A stretch of DNA of 64,000 bases, from assembly GCA_037044975.1 (NCBI GenBank), contig JBAOIL010000038.1, forward strand, positions 372,001 to 436,000. Reading direction: 5' to 3'. The position numbers were made by a program, and so were the translations under genes. This DNA comes from JADLHS01 sp020848635 (GTDB taxonomy: Bacteria; Verrucomicrobiota; Verrucomicrobiia; Limisphaerales; JADLHS01). The notes beneath the pieces were generated by a model that worked only from the letters and a program-made list of their open reading frames with translations, searched no databases and had not been told where the DNA came from. Shown here piece after piece: positions 53,754 to 62,770 of this stretch (within the stretch, counting starts at the first letter, position 1; every line of letters begins with the position of its first letter).

Positions 53754-54212
53754 CTACGGGGCATCGAATACGCGGAACCGGCTGCCGGGAATGTAGGGCG
53801 CGATGTCGCCGCCGCTGAACCCGATCGAGGTGTCGGTGGCAAACACCGAGTCATCAATCAGTGCCGGCTTGTAGCTGTCCGGATAAGCTGGCTTGGGCGT
53901 AAGGTAATTCGTGGCGATCGGACCATAATCCCCATCCTTGTGATTCGGGAAGGGCGAGGTGACGATCTCATAGAAGCCAACGCCAAAGCGGGCGAAGGTC
54001 TTGCTCAACCCACGAACCACGCCGGTGGCGTAGCTGGAGTTCCCCGCATCATAGACCGCCGTTTGCTCGACGCTGCGGCGCATGTCGGCGAGCCGGACGG
54101 GTTCGTAAAGATTGTTCAGCCCGCGCCCGAGCTTTTGCTCCGGACCCGCGCAACCGGAAACCAGCCCGGCGACCAACAGCGCCGCGCCCACGAGAGAGAA
54201 TTTATTTTGCAT
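53754..54212 (-). CDS. TIGR04073-family lipoprotein (exosortase-system associated)
   Basis: 152 residues from MQNKFSLVGAALLVAGLVSG with the lipobox Cys following. The body has KLGRGLNNLYEPVRLADMRR, YATGVVRGLSKTFARFGVGF and YEIVTSPFPNHKDGDYGP, matching the TIGR04073 pattern (RGxxN...E..., G...G...R...G..E..TFP). The family co-occurs with exosortase/PEP-CTERM systems in Verrucomicrobia and Lentisphaerae; role unknown. It has its own terminator downstream. Confidence 0.85.
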   Translation of the reverse strand: MQNKFSLVGAALLVAGLVSGCAGPEQKLGRGLNNLYEPVRLADMRRSVEQTAVYDAGNSSYATGVVRGLSKTFARFGVGFYEIVTSPFPNHKDGDYGPIATNYLTPKPAYPDSYKPALIDDSVFATDTSIGFSGGDIAPYIPGSRFRVFDAP

Positions 54213-54276
54213 AGGTTGTGTAATCGCTGAAACCAAGATTAACGTCCGACCGATTGATGTAAAGTGCGATTTCCAG

Positions 54277-54522
54277 TCATTGTCGCTCGTATTCGCCTTT
54301 GCCCAGCCGCTTGAGAACGGTGAACCCGGCCTTCTTCGCATCCGTGACCGAAAGTGGTTTGAGTTTCGTTGGTGAACTGAATGAAGAAAAGACTTTTCGC
54401 ACCGGCTTTTTGCAGGCAGGGCAGTGGGTAAGCGGTTTGGCCGAGAGCGGGCGGTTCAAGGTAAACTTCCCGCCACACACGGCACAGGCGCCGTCGCAGA
54501 GTTCGTATTCGTAAAGGGGCAT
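54277..54522 (-). CDS. FmdB-family zinc-ribbon protein
   Basis: 81 residues: MPLYEYELCDGACAVCGGKF then LTHCPACKKPVRKVFSSFSS, two CxxC knuckles forming a zinc ribbon at the start, as in FmdB putative regulatory proteins. The spacing is slightly expanded at DGACAVC. It lies 64 bases upstream of the lipoprotein gene on the same strand. Function of the family is unknown. Confidence 0.88.
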   Translation of the reverse strand: MPLYEYELCDGACAVCGGKFTLNRPLSAKPLTHCPACKKPVRKVFSSFSSPTKLKPLSVTDAKKAGFTVLKRLGKGEYERQ

Positions 54523-54620
54523 GGTGCGGCTTTCAAAAAGCCGGGTCCTAAAGTCTGAAGTCCTGACGCCGATGTCAATTTGCGTTTCCTATTCCCGCCG
54601 CGCCGGACTAACTTCCAGCC

Positions 54621-55091
54621 ATGGCGCTCGTGCGAATCCTCATTGACGGTTACAGCCTGCTCCACAACTGGCCGGAGCTGGCGCCGGGCCGGCCGCGCCA
54701 TTCCGCCACCGCGCGCGCGGAACTCGTCCATGTCCTGACGCGCTATCAGGACACCGCCGGCACCCCCATCACCATTTTTTTTGACGGCAGCGGAGCCCCG
54801 CCCGGCGTGCCCAAGCAAGAAGCGTCCGGTCGGGTGGAGGTGTTGTTCTCGAAAGCCGGCCAGACTGCCGACGACTTGATTGAACGCGCCACGCATCGGT
54901 TCCAAGCTTACGGCGAGGTGCTCGTGGTCACGGATGACAATGCCGAACGGGATACCGTGATCGCTTTTGGCGGCATCGCGACGTCCTGCCTTGGTTTCAT
55001 TGCCACCGTGGAAGGTGCGCTGGTTGAATTTGCCGACGATTTGAAACACTACAACCGGTCCGAGCGCAACCGCTTTAAACAAAACCGATGA
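54621..55091 (+). CDS. NYN-domain ribonuclease, YacP/Rae1-like
   Basis: 156 residues. LVRILIDGYSLLHNWPEL holds the first catalytic Asp, GTPITIFFDGSGAP, QTADDLIERATHRFQAYGEV the acidic pair, and VLVVTDDNAERDTVIAFGG the third. YacP-type NYN enzymes cleave mRNA at the ribosome. Its TGA overlaps the start of the VWA gene by four bases (ATGA). Confidence 0.88.
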   Translation: MALVRILIDGYSLLHNWPELAPGRPRHSATARAELVHVLTRYQDTAGTPITIFFDGSGAPPGVPKQEASGRVEVLFSKAGQTADDLIERATHRFQAYGEVLVVTDDNAERDTVIAFGGIATSCLGFIATVEGALVEFADDLKHYNRSERNRFKQNR

Positions 55092-56251
55092 ACTTTTCGC
55101 CCTCAAATCCGCGCCCCACCGGTCGCCGACTGGTCGCGACGCTGGTGCTGGTTTGGCTGACGCATTCCTTGGTAGCCCAGACACCGGCGGTGCGAACCAA
55201 CGTCCCGCCCAAGCCAGTGGCGGAGAGATTTCTGCTTATCGTGGACACCTCCGCCGCCATGCAGAAGCGGGCGGCCAATGTCGAGCGCGTGGTTGGCAAT
55301 CTGTTTGCCGGTAGCGTGGGCGACCAGTTGCATCGTGGCGATACGATCGGCGTGTGGACCTACACCGACGACTTGCACTCCGGTCAGTTCCCGCTGCAAC
55401 GCTGGGCGCCGCAATTGCGCGAGGCCATCGCCAGGAACATTGTGGATTTTCTTAAATCCAGAAAGTACGGGAAGAACTCCCGGTTGACGCCGGTGATGGT
55501 GCAATTGAAAAATGTCGTCGCCGATTCGGACAAGATCACCGTGCTGCTCATCTCCGACGGCGAGGAAGCGCTCACCGGCACCCCGTATGATGCCCCGATT
55601 GCCGAGGCCTACCGGACCGGTGCCGCCGACCAGCGCAAACAACAGATGCCTTTCCTCACCGTGTTGCGGGCGGTGAAAGGCAAGTTTGTCGGGTTCAGCG
55701 TGAACACCCCGCCTTGGCCCGTCGAATTCCCCGTCTTTCCCGTCGAGCCAAAACCGGTGGCGGCGCCCGCAGCGCTGCCGGAAGTAAAAACGGAGTTATC
55801 GCCAAAACCCCAGCCCGCACCAAAACTCGAAACTAAACCTGAGCCAAAACCGACGCCGAAACTGGAGCCGCCGCCGCCCCAAATCGAGTTGCCGCCCGTT
55901 TTGGCGACCACGAATCCTCCGCCCACCACGAATGTCGCCCCGGCAATTATCCCGCCCGTGCTGCCGGTTGCAGTGGTCACGTCGCCGCCCCCGCCCGCCC
56001 CACCGCTGGCGGTCAGCAACCCGCCGCCGGTGATGCCCGTCCCAGTGCCTGCGCCGAAGACCAACCCGGTCGTTCAACCGGCGTCAACTGCCGAAAACCC
56101 CGAAAGAACATCTTTCTCCCTCACTTTGCTGGTGGTCGGTTCGCTTTTGCTCATCGGAATCGTCGCCGGAGTCATCTTCTGGAAGCTTCGTTTCCGCTCG
56201 AAGCCGCGCGCCAGCCTGATCACCCGTTCGATTGACCGCGATCCCAAATAA
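55088..56251 (+). CDS. VWA-domain protein with Pro-rich linker and C-terminal membrane anchor
   Basis: 387 residues. N-terminal signal (LVATLVLVWLTHSLVAQ), a VWA-like domain RFLLIVDTSAAMQKRAANVE (degenerate MIDAS, DTSAAM), then KITVLLISDGEEALTGTPYD, then a 130-residue Pro/Val/Lys linker (many PKP and PPP), and a C-terminal helix LLVVGSLLLIGIVAGVIFW. It is coupled to the NYN gene. The Pro linker suggests a periplasm-spanning reach. Function unknown. Confidence 0.85.
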   Translation: MNFSPSNPRPTGRRLVATLVLVWLTHSLVAQTPAVRTNVPPKPVAERFLLIVDTSAAMQKRAANVERVVGNLFAGSVGDQLHRGDTIGVWTYTDDLHSGQFPLQRWAPQLREAIARNIVDFLKSRKYGKNSRLTPVMVQLKNVVADSDKITVLLISDGEEALTGTPYDAPIAEAYRTGAADQRKQQMPFLTVLRAVKGKFVGFSVNTPPWPVEFPVFPVEPKPVAAPAALPEVKTELSPKPQPAPKLETKPEPKPTPKLEPPPPQIELPPVLATTNPPPTTNVAPAIIPPVLPVAVVTSPPPPAPPLAVSNPPPVMPVPVPAPKTNPVVQPASTAENPERTSFSLTLLVVGSLLLIGIVAGVIFWKLRFRSKPRASLITRSIDRDPK

Positions 56252-56268
56252 CTCCAAACAACCCCCTA

Positions 56269-57373
56269 ATGATTATGAACCGGCGCACCTTCATCGGAAC
56301 CCTTTCTACGGCGGCGCTCACGGGCCTCAGCCTTCCGGCATTGGTTGCGGCCGAGACTACTACCACCCAACCGATCTCCCGCCGGCCCCATCCAACGGTT
56401 CGGATGCCACGCTGGCGCGGATTTAATCTGACGGAGAAGTGCGTGGCCCGGGAGAACGGCAATCCGCCGTTTCCCGAAAGTGATTTCGCGTTGCTCAACG
56501 AATGGGGCTTTGACTTTGCGCGCCTGCCGGTTTCCTACCTGTGCTGGTCCTCGGCCGAAGACCCGCGCCAGATCCGCGAACCTGAACTGGTCCATCTTGA
56601 CCAGGCCGTCGAGTACCGGGCGCAAACACGGGGTTCATGTGAACCTCAACCTGCATCGCGCCCCGGGTTATTGCGTGAACCCGCCGAAAGAGCCTTTGAA
56701 TTTGTGGACGGACGAAGCCGCCCTCGCCGCCGCCGCGTTTCAGTGGGGAATGCTGGCCCGGCGGTTCCGGGGCGTGGCGAACGCGCAGTTGAGTTTTGAT
56801 TTGTTGAATGAACCGGCCAATGTGTCCGAGGCAACTTACGTGCGCGTGGTCAAGCGCCTGGTTCAAGCCATCCGCGCCGAGGATCCGCAGCGGCTCATCG
56901 TCGCAGACGGGCTGCGCTGGGGGCGCGATCCGGTTTTCGGTTTGGTGGAGGTGGGGGTGGCCCAAAGCACGCGCGGGTACGATCCGATGGAAGTCAGCCA
57001 CTACCAGGCCAGTTGGGTTTCCGGGGCGGACAAATGGCCCGTTCCCACCTGGCCACTCAAGCTCGGTGACAAAATCGTCAATCAGGAAACCTTGCGCCGC
57101 GACCGGATTGTCCCTTGGCAGGAACTGGCGCTCAAGGGTGTGGGCATCCACGTCGGCGAATGGGGCACGCACAACCGCACGCCACATCCGGTGGCACTCG
57201 CCTGGATGCGCGACCAGTTGGGCCTCTGGCGGGATGCCGGTTGGGGCTGGGCACTGTGGAATCTGCGCGGTTCTTTCGGCGTGCTGGACAGCGGTCGCAC
57301 CGATGTGAACTACGAGGCATTCCGCGGACACCAGCTCGACCGCGAAATGCTCAAGGTGTTGCAGGCGGGCTGA
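56269..57373 (+). CDS. GH5-family endoglucanase-like, Tat-exported (frameshifted)
   Basis: The N-terminus MNRRTFIGTLSTAALTGLSL is a Tat-type signal (RR). GH5 features: RMPRWRGFNLTEK, FDFARLPVSYLCWSS, HGVHVNLNLHRAPGY, acid/base Glu in LSFDLLNEPANVSE, and nucleophile Glu in GIHVGEWGTHNR. The reading frame changes at 56616-56620, where an extra C in TACCGGGCG is the simplest explanation. The internal ATG at 56275 could be the real start. Otherwise complete. Follows the VWA gene by 17 bases. Confidence 0.85.
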
Positions 57374-57383
57374 GGCCCCACCG

Positions 57384-59071
57384 CTACGCAATTCGCACCC
57401 ATACCGTCTTCAAATACGCCGGTTCGGCCCGGCTGATGGGAAAGTCCGGCGGTTGAGGGACGTAATGTTGTTGAACGATCTTCCGCCGCGCACTCCGCAC
57501 CGTTTCATTGATCTGGTCGAGGAAGCTCTCCGGTGGAAACTCGGCGGCGTTCGTGGAAGCCAGCAAGACGCCGCCCGGCTTCAGCACCGGTAACGCCGCT
57601 CCCACCAGTCTTCCGTAATCCTTTTCCGCCCGGAAAACACCCGTCGCCTTTGATTGCGAAAACGTCGGCGGATCGAGAATGACCACATCAAACGCGCGAT
57701 TCTTCTTGGCCAGCCGCCGCAGCCAATCGAACGTGTCGCCGATAGATGAAATCGTGCTGCGCCGGATCGAGTCCATTCCGCGCGAAATTGCGCCTGCCCC
57801 ACTCCAGGTATTTCTTTGAAAGATCGAGGCTCGTCGTATGCGCCCCTGCCAGCGCCGCACAAACGGAGAAGCCACAGGTGTAGCTGAAGGTGTTCAAGAC
57901 ACTCAGTTCCGGGGAATGCGGCCCGCGCTCTGGCTGGTTCAGGGGAAACCCCGCCGCGATGTGGCCGCTCAGCAAACGGCGACGGTTATCGCGTTGATCG
58001 AGAAACAACCCGACCGAATAGCCTTCAGTGAAACTCAACTCAAACTGCACGCCGTTTTCCTGGATCCACGAATCGTTCTGGCGCCGCTTGACCATGAACC
58101 AGTCGGGGCGAGGATTCGGCCACGCTCGTCCGGCGGAGATGCCGCGACAGGGTCTTGTGGTAAACGCCGAGCGATGGGGTCGCGATGGCGAGCTAGGTTT
58201 CGCTGCTCCGGACTCAGCGGCAACTCCCCTTGCGCGAGGATAAAGTCACCCAATCGCTCCACGTACCCGCCCGGCCAGCCGTCGCTGGCGCCATGAATCA
58301 GGCGAAAGGCATTTGTGGCGTCCAGCTCCAGGATGGCGTGGCGCAGGGCCTGGCGGGCATCGGCGGCAAAATCCGTCGGCACCGGAAAAGCACGGCCTCA
58401 CCGGTGGCCGGATGTTGGAACGCAAGCTCTGCCGCGTGCAAGCAAACCCGCGGGAACGGGGTGCCCCCGTAACCCGTGTCGCCGAGAATTGGAAAACCAC
58501 TCTCCGCCGCATGAACGCGGATCTGATGCGTGCGCCCCGTGAGCGGCGACGCCTCCAGCATGGCGTAGGCGCCGACGTGAGTCCGCGCTAACTTTCCCTG
58601 GGCCTCCGGGTTTTCACCGGTGCCAATTGATTTGAAACTCCTCACCTCGTCTCCGGCTGGGGAAGGCTTGAACCGCGTCTCCGCCAGCTCGCCGTGGGAA
58701 GCGCTAACGTAGCGATCACCCGCCCGGGCCAGTTTGGTTTTCACAATCTGCTCGCTGAGTGGCCCGGGCCGGTCGGTGAGCAGGTGATATTTTTTCCGGA
58801 CGGCGCGCGCGGCAAACTGGTCGGTGAGCGAACGGTTGGCGAGGGGTGTCTTCCCAAAGACCAGGACGCCGCTGGTTTCCTTGTCGAGCCGGTGGATGAT
58901 GGCAAGGCTGGCCCAGCGCGGTTCACGGTGCTTCAGCCAATCGTAGATGCCCTCGCCCGCGTACGGACTGGGGGCGTGCGTGTTCCAGCCGGCGGGCTTG
59001 TTGACCACCAGCAGATGCTCATCCTCGTGGAGCACGCAAGGCGGGAGTGCGGTTGGATGTCCGGATGGCAT
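57384..59071 (-). CDS. Fused RluA-like pseudouridine synthase / RlmI-like SAM methyltransferase (multiple frameshifts)
   Basis: The first part (59071 to about 58385) is RluA-type: LAIIHRLDKETSGVLVFGKT with the catalytic Asp, and LTGRTHQIRVHAAESGFPIL. The last conserved strand ATGEAVLF leads, after one missing base at 58382-58385 (CCGG), into PTDFAADARQALRHAILELD. That continues as an RlmI/RlmK-like methyltransferase: EGYSVGLFLDQRDNRRRLLS, VLNTFSYTCGFSVCAAL, VVILDPPTFSQSKATGVFRA. Further one-base shifts lie near 58190-58196, 58062-58068 and 57741. Domain order and linkage look natural, so a fusion enzyme is inferred. Confidence 0.75.
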
Positions 59072-59161
59072 TTGCCTGCGGGGCTTTTCTTGCGCTTAAT
59101 CTCAGGGTGACGGGCACATTAAGATCAGGATTAAGTTAAGATTAAGGACGGGAAAAAGCGC

Positions 59162-59853
59162 TCAGAAAAACTTCCAAGCCGCGCCGCCTTTCCACACCAC
59201 ATACACGCCAAGGAGGAAATTCGTGATCGCGTGGGCCGTCATCGCATCGCCCAGGCGACCCTTGCGGATGACCAGCCATTGGTAAGCAACGCCGCAGATA
59301 ATTCCCGCCAGCCATTGGAAATGCATGAACCCAAACGTGGTGGCTACAATGGCGAGGGCCACCCCGTCAAAATGCCCGAGCGGTACTTTCATGAAATCGT
59401 ATTTGATGAGATAGCGATAGAACAGCGACCGATAGAACACCTCCTCCAGCGGAGGCACGATCACCGTCATTCCAAAGATGCGCACAACGACTAGCGCCCA
59501 GGCAATTGACGCGCCGTCCCCAAAGCGTTCAAACGGATTCCAGAGGCTTTCCTCGGTGTCTTTGAACAGCAACTGGTTCATCGGGTAATAGGGATTAAGT
59601 CCCACCCAGACCACGAAAATGGCCACGCCCACGACTACTGCCTCCCAACTGAACGCCCAGCGCATTTCCGTTACGAACGGGCGCATCTCCCAGACCAGCC
59701 ACGCGCCCACAAAAACCTTGGCGGCATAAAGCCAGAACCGCCAGTCACCGCCCATCGTGCCGCCCGCCGTGGTGATGGCGACAGAAGATCAGGAATGGAG
59801 CAAAGCGCGGCGAATTCTGGCGACGCGGCCATGCGTTTGCGGAATTCATTCAT
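59162..59853 (-). CDS. CPBP/CAAX-protease-like membrane protein, PEP-CTERM-type (frameshifted N-terminus)
   Basis: The last 198 residues are clean: VPPLEEVFYRSLFYRYLIKY with the EExxxR motif, FGFMHFQWLAGIICGVAYQW and GDAMTAHAITNFLLGVYVV. They match TIGR03008-type CAAX protease relatives linked to PEP-CTERM systems. The first helix is restored by reading from ATG at 59853 (MNEFRKRMAASPEFA) with two one-base shifts near 59800-59806 and 59783, giving FAPFLIF then VAITTAGGTMGGDWRFW. If not, translation would begin at 59755. Confidence 0.8.
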
Positions 59854-59904
59854 GCGAATCGAATTGGGAAACAGTTCATTGCACGTCAGAGTGCCGGGAA
59901 GCGG

Positions 59905-60495
59905 TTACTCAGACAAACTCAAAACATTCGTCGCTCCGGGGCTGGCCAGGGTGACGCTCCGGCGCGTGATTGCCAGCACGCGGAAATCATCCACGCGGTC
60001 ACCAACGAGTACCGTCTTGCCGTTCACGATGGCGGACGGTCGGATGGGATGGAACGCGATTCCTTGGAGCTTTGTCGCCAAGGCTTTGGGCGGCTCGACG
60101 GTCTTTGTTACCTGGAGCGCGTTTGTCCCAGTTGCCACGGGCAACCCCGCGGGCGCACTGACGGGCGCGGGTTCAACGGGAATGACGGATGCAGGCTTTG
60201 GGGTGGCGATGAGTCCCACCTTCGCATCCTCTGCGACGGGTGCGGTCGCCTCGTTCGTGGTCCGGGCGGCCACGCGAAGTCCGTTGGCCGATTTTTGCGC
60301 CACAAACCAAACAACGAGGCCACCCAGCGCGATCACGAGGATCAACGCCAAGGCCAGTCCCACAAACAAGAGCGGCGTGCGGACGGGGTTGGGTTGCCCC
60401 GGCTCCACCGGTCGGAATTGCAGCGGTGGCGTCGGCGGCGGGCGCTGTAGTTGCGTCTGCTTGGCGCGTTTAAGGGCGTCGTTGATGAGGCTCAT
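59905..60495 (-). CDS. General secretion pathway protein B-like (GspB/PulB)
   Basis: 196 residues: MSLINDALKRAKQTQLQRPP is the hallmark N-terminus, one membrane helix (LLFVGLALALILVIALGGLV), an extracytoplasmic linker, and a small C-terminal beta domain (LQGIAFHPIRPSAIVNGKTV, FRVLAITRRSVTLASPG). It pairs with the GspA-like ATPase at 60613. GspAB helps place the secretin through peptidoglycan in type II secretion. Confidence 0.85.
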   Translation of the reverse strand: MSLINDALKRAKQTQLQRPPPTPPLQFRPVEPGQPNPVRTPLLFVGLALALILVIALGGLVVWFVAQKSANGLRVAARTTNEATAPVAEDAKVGLIATPKPASVIPVEPAPVSAPAGLPVATGTNALQVTKTVEPPKALATKLQGIAFHPIRPSAIVNGKTVLVGDRVDDFRVLAITRRSVTLASPGATNVLSLSE

Positions 60496-60612
60496 GGCAG
60501 GAAAGGGTTAAACACCGCCAGTGGGAAACTGCCGGCGGGCGACCAGGGCGTGACGGGAAGGAGTGCCAGCCTTCAACCGGTAGCAGGTAACCCGCAGGTG
60601 GGAGTTCATGGT

Positions 60613-61422
60613 TTAAATGTTTCCTTCGAGCTCGCGGATGGCGAGGCCGACGATGTTGAAATTGATCCGCCCGGTCTGCTGGACGAAGCCGGCGAGCAGC
60701 GCCTTGTCGCAAAGCGCGTTCACCAGGCGCGGGATGCCACCGCTATAACGATGCACGCGCCACAGTGCCGGGGGCGTGAAACGTGGTTCACCATTGGCGC
60801 CGGAAACATGCAGACGATGCCGGATGTACTGCGCCATCTCGAAGCGGGAGAGCGGCGGCAGATGAAAGCGTACGGTGATGCGTTGCCGGAGCTGGCGCAG
60901 TTTTGGGTTGTTCAACCGGTCGCGCAGTTCTGGTTGGCCCATCAAAACAATCTGCAGCAGTTTGCGGTCGTCGGTTTCGAGATTGGAGAGCAAGCGGACC
61001 TGTTCCAGCAGTTCGTCGGTCAAATCCTGGGCCTCATCAATGATCAGCACGGTGTCCTTGCGGCGTTCGACCTGCTGGAGCAAAAACTGATTAATGACGG
61101 CCAGCGTGCTCAAGCGGTCGAGCCCGGTCACCGGCAGGCCGTATTCCAATGCAATGGCCCGCATGAGTTCGTCCGCACTCATGACCGGATTCAGAATCAG
61201 CGCGGTCGAGTAGTGCTCATCCAATTGTTCCAAAGCGGCCCGGCAGAGGGTGGTTTTGCCGGCGCCAACTTCGCCGGTCAGTTGCACAAAACCTTTCCGC
61301 TCGCGGATGCCATAGAGCAGATGGTTGAAAGCCTCGCGATGCTTCGAACTGTAAAACAGGAACCGCGGGTTCGGCGTGATGTCGAAGGGCGCGTGTGTTA
61401 GACCGTAGAAATCCTGGTACAC
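60613..61422 (-). CDS. GspA/ExeA-like AAA ATPase
   Basis: 269 residues: MYQDFYGLTHAPFDITPNPR is the standard start; Walker A LTGEVGAGKTTLCRAALE; Walker B TVLIIDEAQDLTDELLEQVR; IVLMGQPELRDRLNNPKLRQ; GGIPRLVNALCDKALLAGF. There is no peptidoglycan-binding domain, unlike full GspA. It is upstream of the GspB-like gene with 117 bases between. It probably serves type II secretion or pilus assembly. Confidence 0.9.
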   Translation of the reverse strand: MYQDFYGLTHAPFDITPNPRFLFYSSKHREAFNHLLYGIRERKGFVQLTGEVGAGKTTLCRAALEQLDEHYSTALILNPVMSADELMRAIALEYGLPVTGLDRLSTLAVINQFLLQQVERRKDTVLIIDEAQDLTDELLEQVRLLSNLETDDRKLLQIVLMGQPELRDRLNNPKLRQLRQRITVRFHLPPLSRFEMAQYIRHRLHVSGANGEPRFTPPALWRVHRYSGGIPRLVNALCDKALLAGFVQQTGRINFNIVGLAIRELEGNI

Positions 61423-61495
61423 GTTGATGGTTCAGCAGAACCAGTGCCGCCAGAAACCCAGGCTCGAATCGCGGGCAATTCCGTCAAACAACCAA

Positions 61496-62673
61496 TCAAC
61501 CTGCCCATTTAGTTGACGCAATCCGTCCTCCGCCCGCCAGAATCTTCCGGGCCGCGCTCACGAGCGACGCCGCTTCCGCCCGGGTGCCGATGGTGATCCG
61601 AAGATAATCCCGCACTTCCGGCGCCCGAACCAGCGCACGAGCACTTTGTTGGCGCGCAGACGTTGCAGCCAGATTTCCGCCGGAAACTGAGGCGGCCGGA
61701 CGAGAATAAAATTGGTCTGGCTGGGCAAAACCTGGAAGCCGAGTTTCGTGAGTTCGCCGGCCAGCCAGTCCCGCGTGGCGATGATCCGGCGGAAGTTCGC
61801 GCGGTAGTAGGCGAGGTTGTCGAGCGTCGCCTCGGCGGCAATCTGGCCGAGGCCGTTCACGTTGTAACTGTCGCGGATCTTGTGCAGCGCGCCGATGAGT
61901 TCGGGGTGGCCGACAAGGTATCCGACGCGTTGAAAGCAAAGCGAGTAGGCCTTGGAAAACGTCCGGGCCACGAGGACCTGCGGATGCCTGAGGGCAAGGG
62001 GCAGGGCGTGCGCGTCGGCGAAATCCACATAAGCTTCGTCCAGCACGATCACCCCGCGCTGGGCTTGGCACAGCGTTTCCAGAGCCTTTCGCGAATAACC
62101 GCGCCCGCTCGGCGCATTCGGTGTCGTGACGAGCGTGAGGGCGGCGTTGAAATCCCAGTGCCTGCGGCGTTTTAGGTCCGCGACCGCCGGCAGACTAAAG
62201 TCGGCGTTGAGCGGGACGGCATTGGTTGCCGCACCGTGAATTTCGGCCAGCACTGGGTAGAGCGAATAGCTGGGAGTGAAATACTGCACGGTCGCCTTCG
62301 CCCATTTTGCGCCTGGCATTTTGCGTCTAGCATTTGGTTCGACAAACGCCCGCACCGCCAGCGCCAGCAATTCATCCGACCCATTGCCCACGATGATGTT
62401 CTCCGGCCGGCAGCGGTGCAGTTGCGCAAGCCTCGCGCGCAAGCCTTCCGCCGATGGATTTGGATACAGCCGCAGCCGCCCGTCCACGGCCGCCTGTACG
62501 GTTCGTAAAACGCGTGGCGCCGGCGGATACGGATTCTCGTTCGTGTTGAGCTTGATCAGGCCCCTGATCTTCGGTTGCTCGCCGGGCACGTACGGGTGCA
62601 ATGCCCGCACGAGCGGTCGGACGAGTTGGGCGACGCGATTTGATCTATTCGATGGCCGTTTGGTCGAACGCAT
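61496..62673 (-). CDS. hisC: Histidinol-phosphate aminotransferase (frameshifted C-terminus)
   Basis: Fold-type I PLP enzyme: GLIKLNTNENPYPPAPRV, NIIVGNGSDELLALAVRAFV, VIVLDEAYVDFADAHALPLA, ARTFSKAYSLCFQRVGYLVG with the PLP Lys, and SQTNFILVRPPQFPAE. The frame breaks at 61624-61627 (CCCG, one G apparently missing). The next frame gives APEVRDYLRITIGTRAEAAS, containing the terminal RITIGT motif, to 61496. An inserted repeat-coded segment (NARRKMPGAKWAKATVQ, bases about 62300-62340) lies before YFTPSYSLYP. Confidence 0.88.
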
Positions 62674-62770
62674 GACCCGGCGATTGTTTGAGAGACACCG
62701 CGCCGAGTCAATCGCGGCGAACGACTCGGGGGGCGGCTTTCAGTTTTTGCCAACAAGTCGGAGGCATGAT

